The notes: generated by a model from the letters alone, not told the origin. Counted from the first letter of the stretch, positions 54,209 to 63,421 are shown. The stretch: DNA of 64,000 nucleotides from an uncultured Bacteroidales bacterium (GCA_900319865.1 ONQD01000007.1:1-64000), one strand, 5' to 3'. Made by a program: numbers and translations.

Positions 54209-54541
54209 ATGAAAGTTAAAGATCTTGTAGAGAAACTCGACCTCAAGGTGCTGTCCGGTGCCGGTGGGTTAGACCGCGAAATAGAAGGATGCTATGTGTC
54301 TGATTTGCTCAGCGATGTGATGGGCAATGCCGAAATGGGCAATGTCTGGGTCACCTTGCAGGTGCATAAGAATGTGATGGCTATCGCCTCTCTTAAAGAG
54401 CTGGCATGCGTTATCCTGGTCAAAGGGCAGACTGCTGCCGAAGATACTCTCGAGCAGAGCAACGAGGAGAATATTCCTTTCCTCAGCACTACTATGGAGA
54501 CCTTCGAAACTGCCGGCAAGATATACGAGCTGTTGAAATAA
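54209..54541 (+). CDS. DRTGG-domain-like protein
   Basis: 110 residues. Matches the small cytosolic DRTGG/HPr-kinase-N-like proteins (MKVKDLVEKLDLKVLSG, GCYVSDLLSDVMGNAEMG, WVTLQVHKNVMAIASLKEL, ENIPFLSTTMETFETAGK). Elsewhere these genes often sit with PHP-domain, small kinase and iron hydrogenase genes; here a PHP gene follows after 107 bases but no kinase or hydrogenase. Possibly a regulatory or metal-related accessory. Role not established. Confidence 0.72.
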   Translation: MKVKDLVEKLDLKVLSGAGGLDREIEGCYVSDLLSDVMGNAEMGNVWVTLQVHKNVMAIASLKELACVILVKGQTAAEDTLEQSNEENIPFLSTTMETFETAGKIYELLK

Positions 54542-54648
54542 GTCCAGTCCCAGTCCGGACGCTGTCAGCATCGATACTTCGCGGTTGACGAATCCTCGTG
54601 TCTGACGGTGGTGTGGAGTGTTGTGTTCCATTCTGAAAAGAAAGAGTC

Positions 54649-55419
54649 ATGTTAACCCCGTTCAAAGCCGACTTGCATATCCATACGGTTTTGTCGCCCT
54701 GTGGCGATTTGGAGATGAGCCCTTCTGCCATTGTCGACAGGGCATTGGCTCGCGGGCTTGACATGATTGCCATTTCCGACCACAACACCACCCGTCAGGT
54801 GAAGGTCACCCAGCGTATCGGCCGAGAGAAAGGCCTTTTCGTATTGGGCGGGGTTGAGGTTACCTCCCAGGAAGAGGCCCACTGCCTTTCCTTTTTTGAG
54901 AACGATGAGCAACTGGATGCCTTCCAGTCGTTTCTGGACCAACATCTGCCCCCTATCCCCAACGATGAAGACCGTTTCGGCTATCAGCTCATTGTGGACG
55001 AGAACGATGAGATTGTAGGCGAGGAGGAATACCATCTGCTCAACGCCATCGATGTGGACATCGACGGCATCTACGAGGAGGTGCACCGCATTGGCGGCCT
55101 TTTTATTCCGGCGCATATCAACAAGGGCACCACGTCCCTCACCAGCCAGCTGGGTTTCGTCCCCCCCGACCTAAAGGCCGACGGGTTGGAAATAAACAAG
55201 TTCACCACCAAAGAGGAGATACTCAGGAAGTTCGCTTATCTGAAACGCTTCAACTTTATAACCGACAGCGATGCCCATTTCATCGACAACGTGGGCGATG
55301 TCTACAATGTTATCTACATGGAACACCGCACCTTTGCCGAGTTCCGCATGGCACTCAAAGGTGAGGAGGGCCGCTATATCGACACCATGGCCTTCCGTTC
55401 CGCCCCGCTGCCTCGTTGA
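54649..55419 (+). CDS. PHP-domain phosphoesterase
   Basis: 256 residues. PHP metallo-phosphoesterase: DLHIHTVLSPCGD (His10, His12), ISDHNTT near residue 43, HINKGTTSL, and TDSDAHFIDNVGD near 235. The second of a DRTGG-PHP pair. Substrate unknown; family members hydrolyse phosphate esters. Confidence 0.88.
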   Translation: MLTPFKADLHIHTVLSPCGDLEMSPSAIVDRALARGLDMIAISDHNTTRQVKVTQRIGREKGLFVLGGVEVTSQEEAHCLSFFENDEQLDAFQSFLDQHLPPIPNDEDRFGYQLIVDENDEIVGEEEYHLLNAIDVDIDGIYEEVHRIGGLFIPAHINKGTTSLTSQLGFVPPDLKADGLEINKFTTKEEILRKFAYLKRFNFITDSDAHFIDNVGDVYNVIYMEHRTFAEFRMALKGEEGRYIDTMAFRSAPLPR

Positions 55420-55631
55420 GGTATTAGTGGTTTAGCACCCCCGATATTCATATTTCATTGCAAGCCAGTCCTTGGTGATGCCCGATACAATCCAGACAAT
55501 GGTCCATTAAGCTATTGTTCCAATAATGGCTATTATCAAAAATAGCATAAGACTACTATCATTTTATCTTCTTTCCCCTTTTCGATAGGTTATAGTTTGG
55601 ATTTCATCGCAAATCCAAATTGATCCAGCTT

Positions 55632-55704
55632 TATTTCGGCTTCGCTACATGTTCACCATTAATTAACCCCTTAGTAAGCTTTAGTTCACCTTGGTGGTGA
55701 AGAA
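55632..55704 (+). repeat. Dispersed repeat C, copy 3
   Basis: This copy reads ttatttcggcttcgctacat, then gttcaccattaattaacc, then ccttagtaagctttagttca, ending ccttggtggtgaagaag. It aligns block for block with copy 1 and, less well, copy 2. It holds the palindrome ttcacc-ttggt-ggtgaa. Confidence 0.65.
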
Positions 55705-55719
55705 GGAATCGGAATGTGG

Positions 55720-56059
55720 TGGGGTAGTGCTTAACGGAAAGCGAAGGTTGAACGAACACCAGTATGGCAGGATACTGAAGTAAAATTAAGGAAGATATGT
55801 TCAATATCGAAGGTGGTGGGGAGCTTGTTGGGCGACAGGAGGATGGGACGGAGGATGGTTGTGGTGGGGGGATAGATGGGGGTTGGTGGCGGTTGCGAGT
55901 GATTCTGTTTGATTGTTCGTAGTTGATGTGTAGCGATGTGGTTCTGCAAGGTGGCTGGGGGCGGCGGTTGGTGGATTGGGTGTCGCAGCTTTATATTGTT
56001 GGAAATAAATGATGTTGAGAGTGGTTGCTATCAGGAATGTGTGTGTGGCCGAGGGGTGG
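55720..56059 (-). terminator. C-rich (minus strand) 3' region after rlmH; possible Rho-dependent terminator
   Basis: As after the helicase-nuclease gene, the minus-strand RNA beyond the rlmH stop is C-rich and G-poor for about 300 bases and ends at a repeat C copy; there is no intrinsic terminator. Assignment by composition and position only. Confidence 0.35.
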
Positions 56060-56533
56060 TTATTCGTTGTGGTAGGGTTCGCCTTTGAGGATAGTGAAGG
56101 CGCGGTATAGCTGTTCCACAAAGATGAGGCGTACCATTTGGTGGTTGAAGGTCATGGGCGAAAGGGATATCTTGTCGTGTGCCAAGCGGTGTATTTCGGG
56201 CGCAAAGCCGAAGGCTCCGCCAACCACAAATACCAGTGTCCGCACACCGGAGTTCATCTGTTTCTGAATGTATTGGGCAAAGCCCACCGATGTGGGGCTC
56301 TGGCCGTGTTCGTCGAGCAGGATGATTCTGTCGGCCCCCTCCAGGCGTTTCTGCAGCAGTGCTGCCTCGCGTTGCTTTATCAACTCGGGTGTGGCGCCCT
56401 TTTGGTCTTTCAGAGCGGGGATTACCTCTATCTGGAAGTTGACGTAATGTTTCAGTCGGTTGACGTAGGTGTCGATGCCTTCCTGCAGGTAGGGGGTGTC
56501 GGTTTTGGATATTACTAATAGCTTGATGTTCAT
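56060..56533 (-). CDS. rlmH: 23S rRNA (pseudouridine1915-N3)-methyltransferase RlmH
   Basis: 157 residues, typical length. SPOUT-fold enzyme that methylates pseudouridine 1915 of 23S rRNA. N-terminal MNIKLLVISKTDTPYLQEGI, LDEHGQSPTSVGFAQYIQ, VFVVGGAFGFAPEI, LSPMTFNHQMVRLIFVEQLY and the C-terminal PYHNE are diagnostic. Last gene of a minus run (femAB-like, methyltransferase, rlmH). Confidence 0.95.
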   Translation of the reverse strand: MNIKLLVISKTDTPYLQEGIDTYVNRLKHYVNFQIEVIPALKDQKGATPELIKQREAALLQKRLEGADRIILLDEHGQSPTSVGFAQYIQKQMNSGVRTLVFVVGGAFGFAPEIHRLAHDKISLSPMTFNHQMVRLIFVEQLYRAFTILKGEPYHNE

Positions 56534-56547
56534 GGTGTGGCGAGTGA

Positions 56548-57501
56548 CTATTGCATATTTATGAAAAGGGTGATGTAGGGCGCAACCGCACGGAAGGCCT
56601 TGAGGCGTGTGAGTGGATTGATAAGTCGGGCGAGCAGGCCTTTGAGGTTTTTGCGGGTGGCGTTGTATTGTCCACCTGTCACTTGCAGGCTGGCGTGGTG
56701 GGTGTTCAGTAGCCGTTGGTATTCTTCGATGGGCAGTATCCGTTCTGTCCAGCTTCCGGTTTCGGGGTCACATGTGTTGTATGGGTCGTTTACGGTGAAT
56801 GGCTTTTGTTGCTCCACGGCTTTCAGGGTGTCTGCAATGGTCATTCCCCGCGTGTTCTCGGCCCAATAGTTTAGGGTCTCGTTGTCCATTGCCGGGTAGT
56901 GCTGGGCTATGGCGGTGCGGCGTATCTCGCGGAATCCCTTTACCTGGTCGTGCCCCAGCTCGTCGTGCAACATGATGCGGTGCAGCCTTTTTACTACCAG
57001 TGGGTTGTAGGGCGTTGACCCGGTGGTGAATATCATTTCCAACCGGGGGTTGATGGCAAAGAGGTCGCTGAAAAAGGTGTCCAGACGGTAGATGTGTTCG
57101 ATTACATCCATCCCCATCAGAATGTTGGGCGTGGTGTGGTGTTCGAGGCACCATTGCTGCAATGTCTTGGCATCGCCCACCACTATGGCATCAGGCCCGA
57201 ATCCCACCTCCTTGCTGAGGCATGCAACGGTTTCGGCGGCCTTGGGGTTGTAGTCAACGTATATCACAGTGCCTATGCCTTTCTGCTTGGCTGTGATGCT
57301 GAGAAAGCCGTGCCCGCCGCCATAGTCCACCAATATGATTTTGGAGGGGTCGTTGCCGTGGCGGCTTATCACTTTGTCTAGCAATCTGTTGTATATCGAT
57401 AGATAATAGCCCAGATGGGGAAGCATACGCAGGATGTAGTCCCTGCTGTAGGTGCTGATTGGCAGTGCGCTGTAGTCCAGCTGTTGCAGCTTGTTGAGCA
57501 T
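56548..57501 (-). CDS. SAM-dependent methyltransferase
   Basis: 317 residues. Class I methyltransferase: motif I VDYGGGHGF (residues 58-66), acidic VDYNPKAAE, and LMGMDVIEHIYRLDTFF. ATG 57501 overlaps the previous gene's stop as TAATG; ATG 57510 is a close alternative. Frames extending to 58200 translate the upstream gene out of frame and are rejected. Substrate unknown, possibly a cell-surface or lipid molecule given the FemAB-like neighbour. Confidence 0.85.
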   Translation of the reverse strand: MLNKLQQLDYSALPISTYSRDYILRMLPHLGYYLSIYNRLLDKVISRHGNDPSKIILVDYGGGHGFLSITAKQKGIGTVIYVDYNPKAAETVACLSKEVGFGPDAIVVGDAKTLQQWCLEHHTTPNILMGMDVIEHIYRLDTFFSDLFAINPRLEMIFTTGSTPYNPLVVKRLHRIMLHDELGHDQVKGFREIRRTAIAQHYPAMDNETLNYWAENTRGMTIADTLKAVEQQKPFTVNDPYNTCDPETGSWTERILPIEEYQRLLNTHHASLQVTGGQYNATRKNLKGLLARLINPLTRLKAFRAVAPYITLFINMQ

Positions 57502-58427
57502 TATATCCATCGGCTTAATAGTTTTCCGATAGCGGGGTGGCACCATCGTGTTAATTGATAGTAGGTGGTGGGCTTGGCACCATAGAGGCTGTAGGAGAAG
57601 GCGATGCCGGGGTCCATGCTGCCTTCGAAGTCGAAGCTGCGGGTGCGTGTGGAGAGCTTTTGGATAATGAGCCAGAAGAGCAGGGCGGAGGCTCCGTTGG
57701 CGTGGTGGGTGGGATGCAGGGCCGAGAGCAGAGCGTAGGCACAACGGTTGTCGAATGCCACAAAACGGGCGGCATGCAGTTCGCCGTTCCCGTCGCGCAC
57801 ACCCAGCAGGATGCCCTGTCCACGCTCCAAAGCAGTGGCGATTACTTTTATCATGAATTCCTGTCCCAGCAGGTCTTTCTGCCCACGCGACTGCCAGTAT
57901 TGGGTGTGGAATGAGGCGAACTGTTCGGGCGTGAGATTCTCGTCGGGCGTAAGTGTCTTTTCGCAACGGCGTATCTGGCGTTGGCGTCGGCTTTTGTCGA
58001 AGGCGTTGAATACGGCTTGAGTATCCGAAATGTCCTCGATGCGGTATGTGCGTCGAGCCTGTGCGGAGAACCCTTCCCAGCCATCGAGGTCGGTCACGGT
58101 GGGGGCGAAGTTTTGTTGGAACAGGGTTAGACCCATCTCCCGCAGCGCAGCGGCCAGTTGTCGGGAGGCATCGCGGCGGTCGGAGCAGGGGCTGTACCAC
58201 GGCCCGTTATATTGCGTCAGTTGCGGTTGGATGATATATTTCAGCCCCATCTTGCGTCCTATGAGGTAGGGCAGGGCGGCAGTGATGTTGCCTTGTGTGT
58301 CGTGGGCCAATAGCACATCCCATTGCTTCGCCTGGCACACGGTGTCCATCCACCAATATTGCAGAAACAGAGGAATGGCGCATCCCTCTGTCTCGCATAA
58401 ATGTTTATATGTCTCTTTGTTGTTCAT
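57501..58427 (-). CDS. FemAB/GNAT-like acyltransferase
   Basis: 308 residues. PLFLQYWWMDTVCQAKQWDV at the N-terminus, TYRIEDISD and RRQRQIRRCEK in the middle, and GVRDGNGELHAARFVAFDN and HPTHHANGASALLFWLII in the C-terminal GNAT half; the final SFDFEGSMDPGIAFSYSLYG matches FemAB-like GNAT proteins. Such proteins transfer aminoacyl or acyl groups to cell-wall or lipid precursors. ATG 58427 is preferred over the GTG at 58442. Coupled to the methyltransferase gene. Confidence 0.8.
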   Translation of the reverse strand: MNNKETYKHLCETEGCAIPLFLQYWWMDTVCQAKQWDVLLAHDTQGNITAALPYLIGRKMGLKYIIQPQLTQYNGPWYSPCSDRRDASRQLAAALREMGLTLFQQNFAPTVTDLDGWEGFSAQARRTYRIEDISDTQAVFNAFDKSRRQRQIRRCEKTLTPDENLTPEQFASFHTQYWQSRGQKDLLGQEFMIKVIATALERGQGILLGVRDGNGELHAARFVAFDNRCAYALLSALHPTHHANGASALLFWLIIQKLSTRTRSFDFEGSMDPGIAFSYSLYGAKPTTYYQLTRWCHPAIGKLLSRWI

Positions 58428-58465
58428 GGAGTTTGTTCCCACGAACCCGCTACCGGGGCGTCCGG

Positions 58466-59539
58466 TTACTGCATCACCACGGTGACACGGTTGTTGGCCA
58501 AGCGGCCGCTATAGGTGTTGTTGTCGCCTACGGGGTCGTCCTCACCTTTGTAGAGCACCTCGATGCGGTGTTCCTCAACGCCGCGCAGCATCAAAGCTTT
58601 CTTAATCTCAACGGCACGCTGGCGGGAAAGGCCGGTGTTATAGGTCTCTGTGCCCACGTTATCGCAGTATCCGGTAAGCAATACCTCAAGACCTTTTTCC
58701 TGCTTCATGTAGGCGGCAATCTCGTCCAGTTCGGGGATGTACGACTCCTGGATGGTGGCATCGTTGGGGAAGAATTTGATTTCGGGGAAACTCTTGGCAT
58801 TCTGCGCAGCGCTGGGCAGCAGGTCTACTTTCTTCGAGCTGAAGTCCACAATGAGGCCCACACGTATCAGCTCGTTGGTGGGTTGCTCCTCGGTATAGTA
58901 GGCTTCGTCTTTCCAATAGCGCCAGTCAATCTCGGCCACTTTGTAGCTCACCTTGTTCTTCATCTGTTTCTCGATGAGGATATCGCGGAAGTAGTCGAGC
59001 GAAATCAGGGCTTCCATCTGGGCTTCGGCAATCAGCTCGTCGCGACGGTCCTGGTCGGTTACCGAGGGGTTGATGGCGAAGATGGCACAGATATGCATGG
59101 GGATACGGGCGGCACTGGTGAGGTAGTCCATCACTGGGTCGAAATTACCCCAGTTGCGGTCTTTGTCGCGCTGCCATTTCAGGGGGCGGAAATTGTTGTA
59201 GTTGTAATCCACATAGTAGAAGGTCTTGCCGTCGAAGGCAGTGAATTTCCACACGGTGTCGTATGCCGATTCGCGCACTTTGTGTTTGCCGTTGACATCG
59301 ATGATGGGCTCAGCCTTCTTCGACTTCTTGCTTGTTTCGGGCATAGTGACCTGTTCATACAATCCTCCCGTGGTGGGGTGCCAGCTGGTGTCGGTCTTGT
59401 TTCCCAGCCACATCCGTTTGTTGGCGCCTTCTTTCACTATCTCAGTGGTGGGCTTTTTCTTGCGGTATTGGGCTTGCACATTGGCTGTGGGGATCAGCAT
59501 CAATGCGGCCAGTACGATGATGAGTGTATGTTTCTTCAT
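58466..59539 (-). CDS. OmpA-family outer-membrane protein
   Basis: 357 residues. Signal peptide MKKHTLIIVLAALMLIPTANVQA, a ~220-residue N-terminal region of unknown fold (SWHPTTGGLYEQVTMP, YYVDYNYNNFRPLKW, ARIPMHICAIFAINPSV), and an OmpA-like peptidoglycan-binding domain (~255-357: LLTGYCDNVGTETYNTG, LSRQRAVEIKKALMLRGV, RLANNRVTVVMQ). Likely anchors the outer membrane to peptidoglycan. It lies 38 bases downstream of ftsE in the same direction. Confidence 0.85.
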   Translation of the reverse strand: MKKHTLIIVLAALMLIPTANVQAQYRKKKPTTEIVKEGANKRMWLGNKTDTSWHPTTGGLYEQVTMPETSKKSKKAEPIIDVNGKHKVRESAYDTVWKFTAFDGKTFYYVDYNYNNFRPLKWQRDKDRNWGNFDPVMDYLTSAARIPMHICAIFAINPSVTDQDRRDELIAEAQMEALISLDYFRDILIEKQMKNKVSYKVAEIDWRYWKDEAYYTEEQPTNELIRVGLIVDFSSKKVDLLPSAAQNAKSFPEIKFFPNDATIQESYIPELDEIAAYMKQEKGLEVLLTGYCDNVGTETYNTGLSRQRAVEIKKALMLRGVEEHRIEVLYKGEDDPVGDNNTYSGRLANNRVTVVMQ

Positions 59540-59577
59540 TGATTTATTATTTTCGGTATAACGTAACAATTATTTTT

Positions 59578-60252
59578 TTATTGTGGCTCGACCAGAGAAC
59601 CGTCTTCACACACCAGCAGTCGCGACTGGTATTTGTTTATCATCATGAAGTCGTGGGTGGATATTACCATGGTGGTGCCGGTCTGTTTGTTGATATTCAC
59701 AAGCAGTTCCATGATGTCCGACGAGGTGGCGGGGTCAAGGTTCCCTGTGGGTTCGTCGGCCAATATCAGGTCGGGGTTGTTGATAAGGGCACGGGCTATA
59801 CCTACACGCTGTTGCTCGCCCTCCGAGAGTTTGAATATGGAGGATTGTGCCTTGTCCTCTATCCCCACGGCTTTCAGGGTCTTGGTAATCTGTTCGTCCA
59901 TATCTTTCCGTTCCCATCCGGTGGCCTTCAGCACGAATGCCAGATTCTCGTACACATTGCGGTCTCTCAGCAGCCGGAAATTCTGAAACACGATGCCTAT
60001 GCGGCGGCGGAACATGGGTTTTTGCCTCCGCTTGAGATGCATGAGGTCGTATCCGCACACGGTGGCCTCGGTACCGGACCCTATTTCGCGGTCGGCATAG
60101 AGGGTGCGCAGCATAGATGTCTTGCCCGCTCCGCTTTTGCCAATCAGATAGACAAACTCTCCGGGATTGACCAGGAGGTTGACGTTTGTCAGTATAGGGC
60201 CGTCGGCGTGGCAGATGGTAACGTCTTTTAGCGATATGATTGGGTTGTCCAT
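59578..60252 (-). CDS. ftsE: Cell division ATP-binding protein FtsE
   Basis: 224 residues. Walker A GKSGAGKTS, Q-loop IVFQNFRLLRDRNVYENLAF, signature LSEGEQQRVGIARALINNP, Walker B LILADEPTGNLDP, H-loop MVISTHDFMM. With FtsX, FtsE controls peptidoglycan hydrolases during division; ftsX is not in the window. The signature reads LSEGE where LSGGE is usual. Own -7 box. Confidence 0.9.
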   Translation of the reverse strand: MDNPIISLKDVTICHADGPILTNVNLLVNPGEFVYLIGKSGAGKTSMLRTLYADREIGSGTEATVCGYDLMHLKRRQKPMFRRRIGIVFQNFRLLRDRNVYENLAFVLKATGWERKDMDEQITKTLKAVGIEDKAQSSIFKLSEGEQQRVGIARALINNPDLILADEPTGNLDPATSSDIMELLVNINKQTGTTMVISTHDFMMINKYQSRLLVCEDGSLVEPQ

Positions 60253-60272
60253 GGTGACTAATTTTCAAATTG

Positions 60273-60280
60273 CAAAAGTA
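60273..60280 (-). promoter_or_regulatory. -7 box (TACTTTTG) for ftsE
   Basis: Minus-strand TACTTTTG matches TAnnTTTG, 20 bases upstream of the ftsE ATG. Confidence 0.6.
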
Positions 60281-60437
60281 CTACTTTTTTTCTATATAAA
60301 AAGTGATTGCATGTATTTTTTTTAACGAATGGGTGTTTACATTCCCCGGACGGGGACTTTTCCCCTTGCCGGTAGGGTGTGAGGTGTACGGCTTCCGCTA
60401 CTTATGGATAAGGGGCAAACCGCTTCGATATCAGGTG

Positions 60438-61859
60438 CTACCGTTTCCAGAATGCCGGCAGGAACAGTATCAGCAAAGTCATGCACTCCAGCCGTCCCAT
60501 AAGCATAAGGAGTGTGCATATCAGTTTTGCCAAAGGAGTGAATGCGGCATAGCAGCCAAAGCCGCCTGTCGACCCCAGCCCGGGGCCGTAACCTGTGATG
60601 CAGGCTATGGAGGCACCGAACGATTCGGTGGCATTGATTCCGCACAGCATGAGGAGCAGCAGGCTGGTCACGATGGTGACCATGAACACCATAAAGGTCA
60701 CTACCACGTTGGTGGCAATATCGGCCGATACCGGCTTGCGGTTCAGCCTCACGGGGTTGACCGAGTGGGGGTGAAGCCTGTCGCGCAGTATTTTGCGCAC
60801 ATGCCTGAACAGTATCAGCACACGCATGGCTTTCAATCCTCCGGTGGTAGAGCCGGCCATGCCTCCGCACAGCGACAGAATGACAAAAAGGAAAGTCACG
60901 GGCACCCACCATTGCGACGTGTCGGCAGCCAGCGAGCCTGTGGTGGTAAGCACACTGATGGTCTGTACTATGCCGCAGCGTATGGAGTCTTCCCATCCGT
61001 ATTGCATGGTGGTTTTCAGAGCCAGCACCACAAAGACGGTCGACACAGTGTAAATGCCCAGATAGCATAGTAGCTGCTCTGTCTTGTGGCGCAGTTTATC
61101 CCAACGGAAGGTGAAAAAGTTGTATAGCAAGGCAAAGTTCACTCCACTCATCAGCATGGCACCCGCCACTACATATTGTTGCTTCGGGGTGAGCCCCGAA
61201 AGGCTGTCGTTGTAGATTGAGAATCCGCCCGACGAGATGTTGGTGAAGGTGATGTTTACAGCGTCCCACACTTGCATGCCGCATTTGTGAAGTACGTAAA
61301 CGAATATCATCGTGAGAAGTATATACACGCCCAGTGTCTGCCGCATGGTGGAGCCTACCGATGTGGTCAGTTTCCCCGTGTTGTCGGCACCCGAAGCCTC
61401 GGCGGTATAGAGGCTGTATTTGTTGATGCCCATGGAAGGCACCAAAGCCAGCACCATCAACACGATGCCGAATCCGCCAAACCATTGGGTCATACTTCGC
61501 CACAATAGTATCGACGCTGGCAGCCACTCCACAGATGCAAACACCGTGGCGCCGGTCGAGGTGATGCCCGACATCGATTCGAACAGCGCGTCGGCAAAGT
61601 GGGTGAGTGTGCCAGTGGTCAGGAACGGCAAGGTGCCGAACAGAGCCAGCACCACCCATATCAGCACCACCAGCAGGTAGGCCTTGCGGCGGTTGGCCAG
61701 AGTGCGGTATTTGTGGTATCGCACCAGCATCAGCAACCCCAGGTTGAAAGGGAAGAGACCGGACACCAGTATCTGTGGCCAGGTGCTGTCCTGGAAATGC
61801 AAAGCAGGTATCAGGCAACTCAGTATCAGAATGCCTTCCACCATCATTGTGATGCCCAA
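60438..61859 (-). CDS. trkH: TrkH-family potassium channel subunit (paralogue 2)
   Basis: 473 residues from TTG 61859. K+ transporter subunit of about 10 membrane segments. Filter-like P-loop segments: GITSTGATVF, ISSGGFSIYN, VLTTTGSLAAD, and ITGYGPGLGSTGGFG. The frame stays open 13 codons further up to a TAA at 61905-61907 with no ATG; those codons (INDIKYILRFLGI) look like a normal TrkH N-terminus, so the real start may be a rare codon such as ATT at 61901. It follows the other TrkH by 14-60 bases. Confidence 0.88.
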   Translation of the reverse strand: MGITMMVEGILILSCLIPALHFQDSTWPQILVSGLFPFNLGLLMLVRYHKYRTLANRRKAYLLVVLIWVVLALFGTLPFLTTGTLTHFADALFESMSGITSTGATVFASVEWLPASILLWRSMTQWFGGFGIVLMVLALVPSMGINKYSLYTAEASGADNTGKLTTSVGSTMRQTLGVYILLTMIFVYVLHKCGMQVWDAVNITFTNISSGGFSIYNDSLSGLTPKQQYVVAGAMLMSGVNFALLYNFFTFRWDKLRHKTEQLLCYLGIYTVSTVFVVLALKTTMQYGWEDSIRCGIVQTISVLTTTGSLAADTSQWWVPVTFLFVILSLCGGMAGSTTGGLKAMRVLILFRHVRKILRDRLHPHSVNPVRLNRKPVSADIATNVVVTFMVFMVTIVTSLLLLMLCGINATESFGASIACITGYGPGLGSTGGFGCYAAFTPLAKLICTLLMLMGRLECMTLLILFLPAFWKR

Positions 61860-61915
61860 AAACCGTAGTATGTACTTTATGTCGTTGATGTCGGTATGAA
61901 TGTTTTAATTGTTGT

Positions 61916-63421
61916 TTATCTCCTTCTCCAATAGGCGGGCGAGAACACGGCTATCAATGCAAATAGTTCCAGCCTCCCGGCAACCATCAGCACGGTGAGT
62001 GTCCATTTGGCCAGATGGGGCAGTTCGGCATAGTTTAGGCTAGCCCCCAGGGAGTTGATTATGTTCGACGGCCCGAGGTTACTGATGTTGGCTGCCGCCA
62101 TGCATGTGGCATCGGGAATGGAGCATCCGCATAGAGTCAGCACAAAGGCTCCACCGATGATGAACACGATGTACAGGAACACATAGGCAAATATCTTGTT
62201 GATATAGTCGTTTTCCACTACCTCGTTGTTTATCTTTACCTTGAACACGGCGTTCGGGTGCAGCATCCGTGTGCAGTAGTTGCTTAGGTATTTGCTCAGT
62301 ACCATCAGTCGGCGCAGTTTGATGCCGCCGCCCGTCGAGCCGGCGCATGCCCCGGTCACTATCAGAAGGAATGTCACCACACTCACCAAAAACGACCAAT
62401 GTTCGGGCCTGGGCACATTGAATCCGCAGGTGCTCATGGTCGATGCCATGTGGAATATGCTGTATAGTATTGACTCCTCAGTGCTGTTGCCGTTGTATTT
62501 GAAAGCAATAACTCCTACTCCCACCGCCACAAGAAACACCAGCAGATATGCCCGCAACTCCTCATCGTGGCCCAGATGCTTCCATTTCAGTGTGAAGAAA
62601 CGGTACAGAAACGCCACATTGATTCCGCTCAGCAGCATAAATACGGTCACCACTATCAAACTGCCGTTGTTCAGTGTGGCCAGCCCGACGCTGTGGGTGG
62701 TGAAACCGCCGGTCGAGACAGTGCTGCAAGCCAGGCACAGTGCATCCACAGCCGGAGTGCCGTTCACCAAAAGCAGCACCCCCATCAGTGCTGTCAGGAA
62801 TCCATAGATGTACCACATCCTTGCCACATTCTTCGACATGCGCGGGTGCAGCTTACGTTGCTGGGTACCCGAAAATTCGGCCTCATACAGATGTACCGAA
62901 CCTTGGGTCAGCTTCCGCAATATGGCCAGCACCATCAGCATCAATCCCAGCCCCCCGACCCATTGGGTCAAGGCGCGGTAGCTGAGCAGGCTCAGTGGCA
63001 GCTGCTCAGGCTTCACCAGCACCGACGAGCCGGTAGTGGTGAAACCGCTGAACGACTCAAACACTGCGTCGGTGAACGAGTCTATCCCGCCTGTAAAGAT
63101 GTAGGGCAGGGTGCCGAACAGTGGCACCACCAGCCATATAAGCACTGTGATACAATAACTCTCGTTTTCTTTCAGCTCGTAGGTGGCATTGCGGCCCAGT
63201 ATGTTCCGCATCAGTAGCCCCACCATCAGCATCAGCAGCGCCGAAATCACCAGTGCAAACTGAGCCCCGTCCTTGTAGTACAGCGACACCGCCAATGGCA
63301 ACATCATGCTTGCTGCCATATATATCAGCAGTATGCCCGTCACCCTCACTATCAGTTTCAGGTTGAACGGGCGCAAACCCAGCAGTTTGCCGCTTCTGTT
63401 TCGGGAACTCGTCTTTGCCAC
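61916..63421 (-). CDS. trkH: TrkH-family potassium channel subunit (paralogue 1)
   Basis: 501 residues, GTG start at 63421 (no ATG before an upstream in-frame stop). Membrane protein with filter segments GFTTTGSSV, VSTGGFTTH, MSTCGFNV and ISNLGPSNI. The third and fourth differ from the TG/GPG pattern of classical TrkH. C-terminus VAGRLELFALIAVFSPAYW. Its gene starts 24 bases after trkA, so trkA and both trkH genes form one unit. Confidence 0.9.
   Translation of the reverse strand: MAKTSSRNRSGKLLGLRPFNLKLIVRVTGILLIYMAASMMLPLAVSLYYKDGAQFALVISALLMLMVGLLMRNILGRNATYELKENESYCITVLIWLVVPLFGTLPYIFTGGIDSFTDAVFESFSGFTTTGSSVLVKPEQLPLSLLSYRALTQWVGGLGLMLMVLAILRKLTQGSVHLYEAEFSGTQQRKLHPRMSKNVARMWYIYGFLTALMGVLLLVNGTPAVDALCLACSTVSTGGFTTHSVGLATLNNGSLIVVTVFMLLSGINVAFLYRFFTLKWKHLGHDEELRAYLLVFLVAVGVGVIAFKYNGNSTEESILYSIFHMASTMSTCGFNVPRPEHWSFLVSVVTFLLIVTGACAGSTGGGIKLRRLMVLSKYLSNYCTRMLHPNAVFKVKINNEVVENDYINKIFAYVFLYIVFIIGGAFVLTLCGCSIPDATCMAAANISNLGPSNIINSLGASLNYAELPHLAKWTLTVLMVAGRLELFALIAVFSPAYWRRR

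Larger units (their letters stand above)
55420..56059. other. 640-bp gene-free gap: repeat C copy 3 and a strand-biased G-rich stretch
   Basis: 55420-55620 is plain DNA, repeat C copy 3 is at 55632-55704, and 55735-55980 is G-rich on the plus strand (C-rich if transcribed from rlmH on the minus). No credible gene; local short frames have biased compositions. Confidence 0.6.

Noticed and set aside
57502..58200. N-terminal extension of the methyltransferase frame
   Set aside because: The extension is the FemAB-like gene read out of frame; the methyltransferase starts at 57501 or 57510.
58295..59542. 415-residue plus-strand frame opposite the OmpA-family gene
   Set aside because: The OmpA domain and signal peptide are on the minus strand; the plus frame has no domain.
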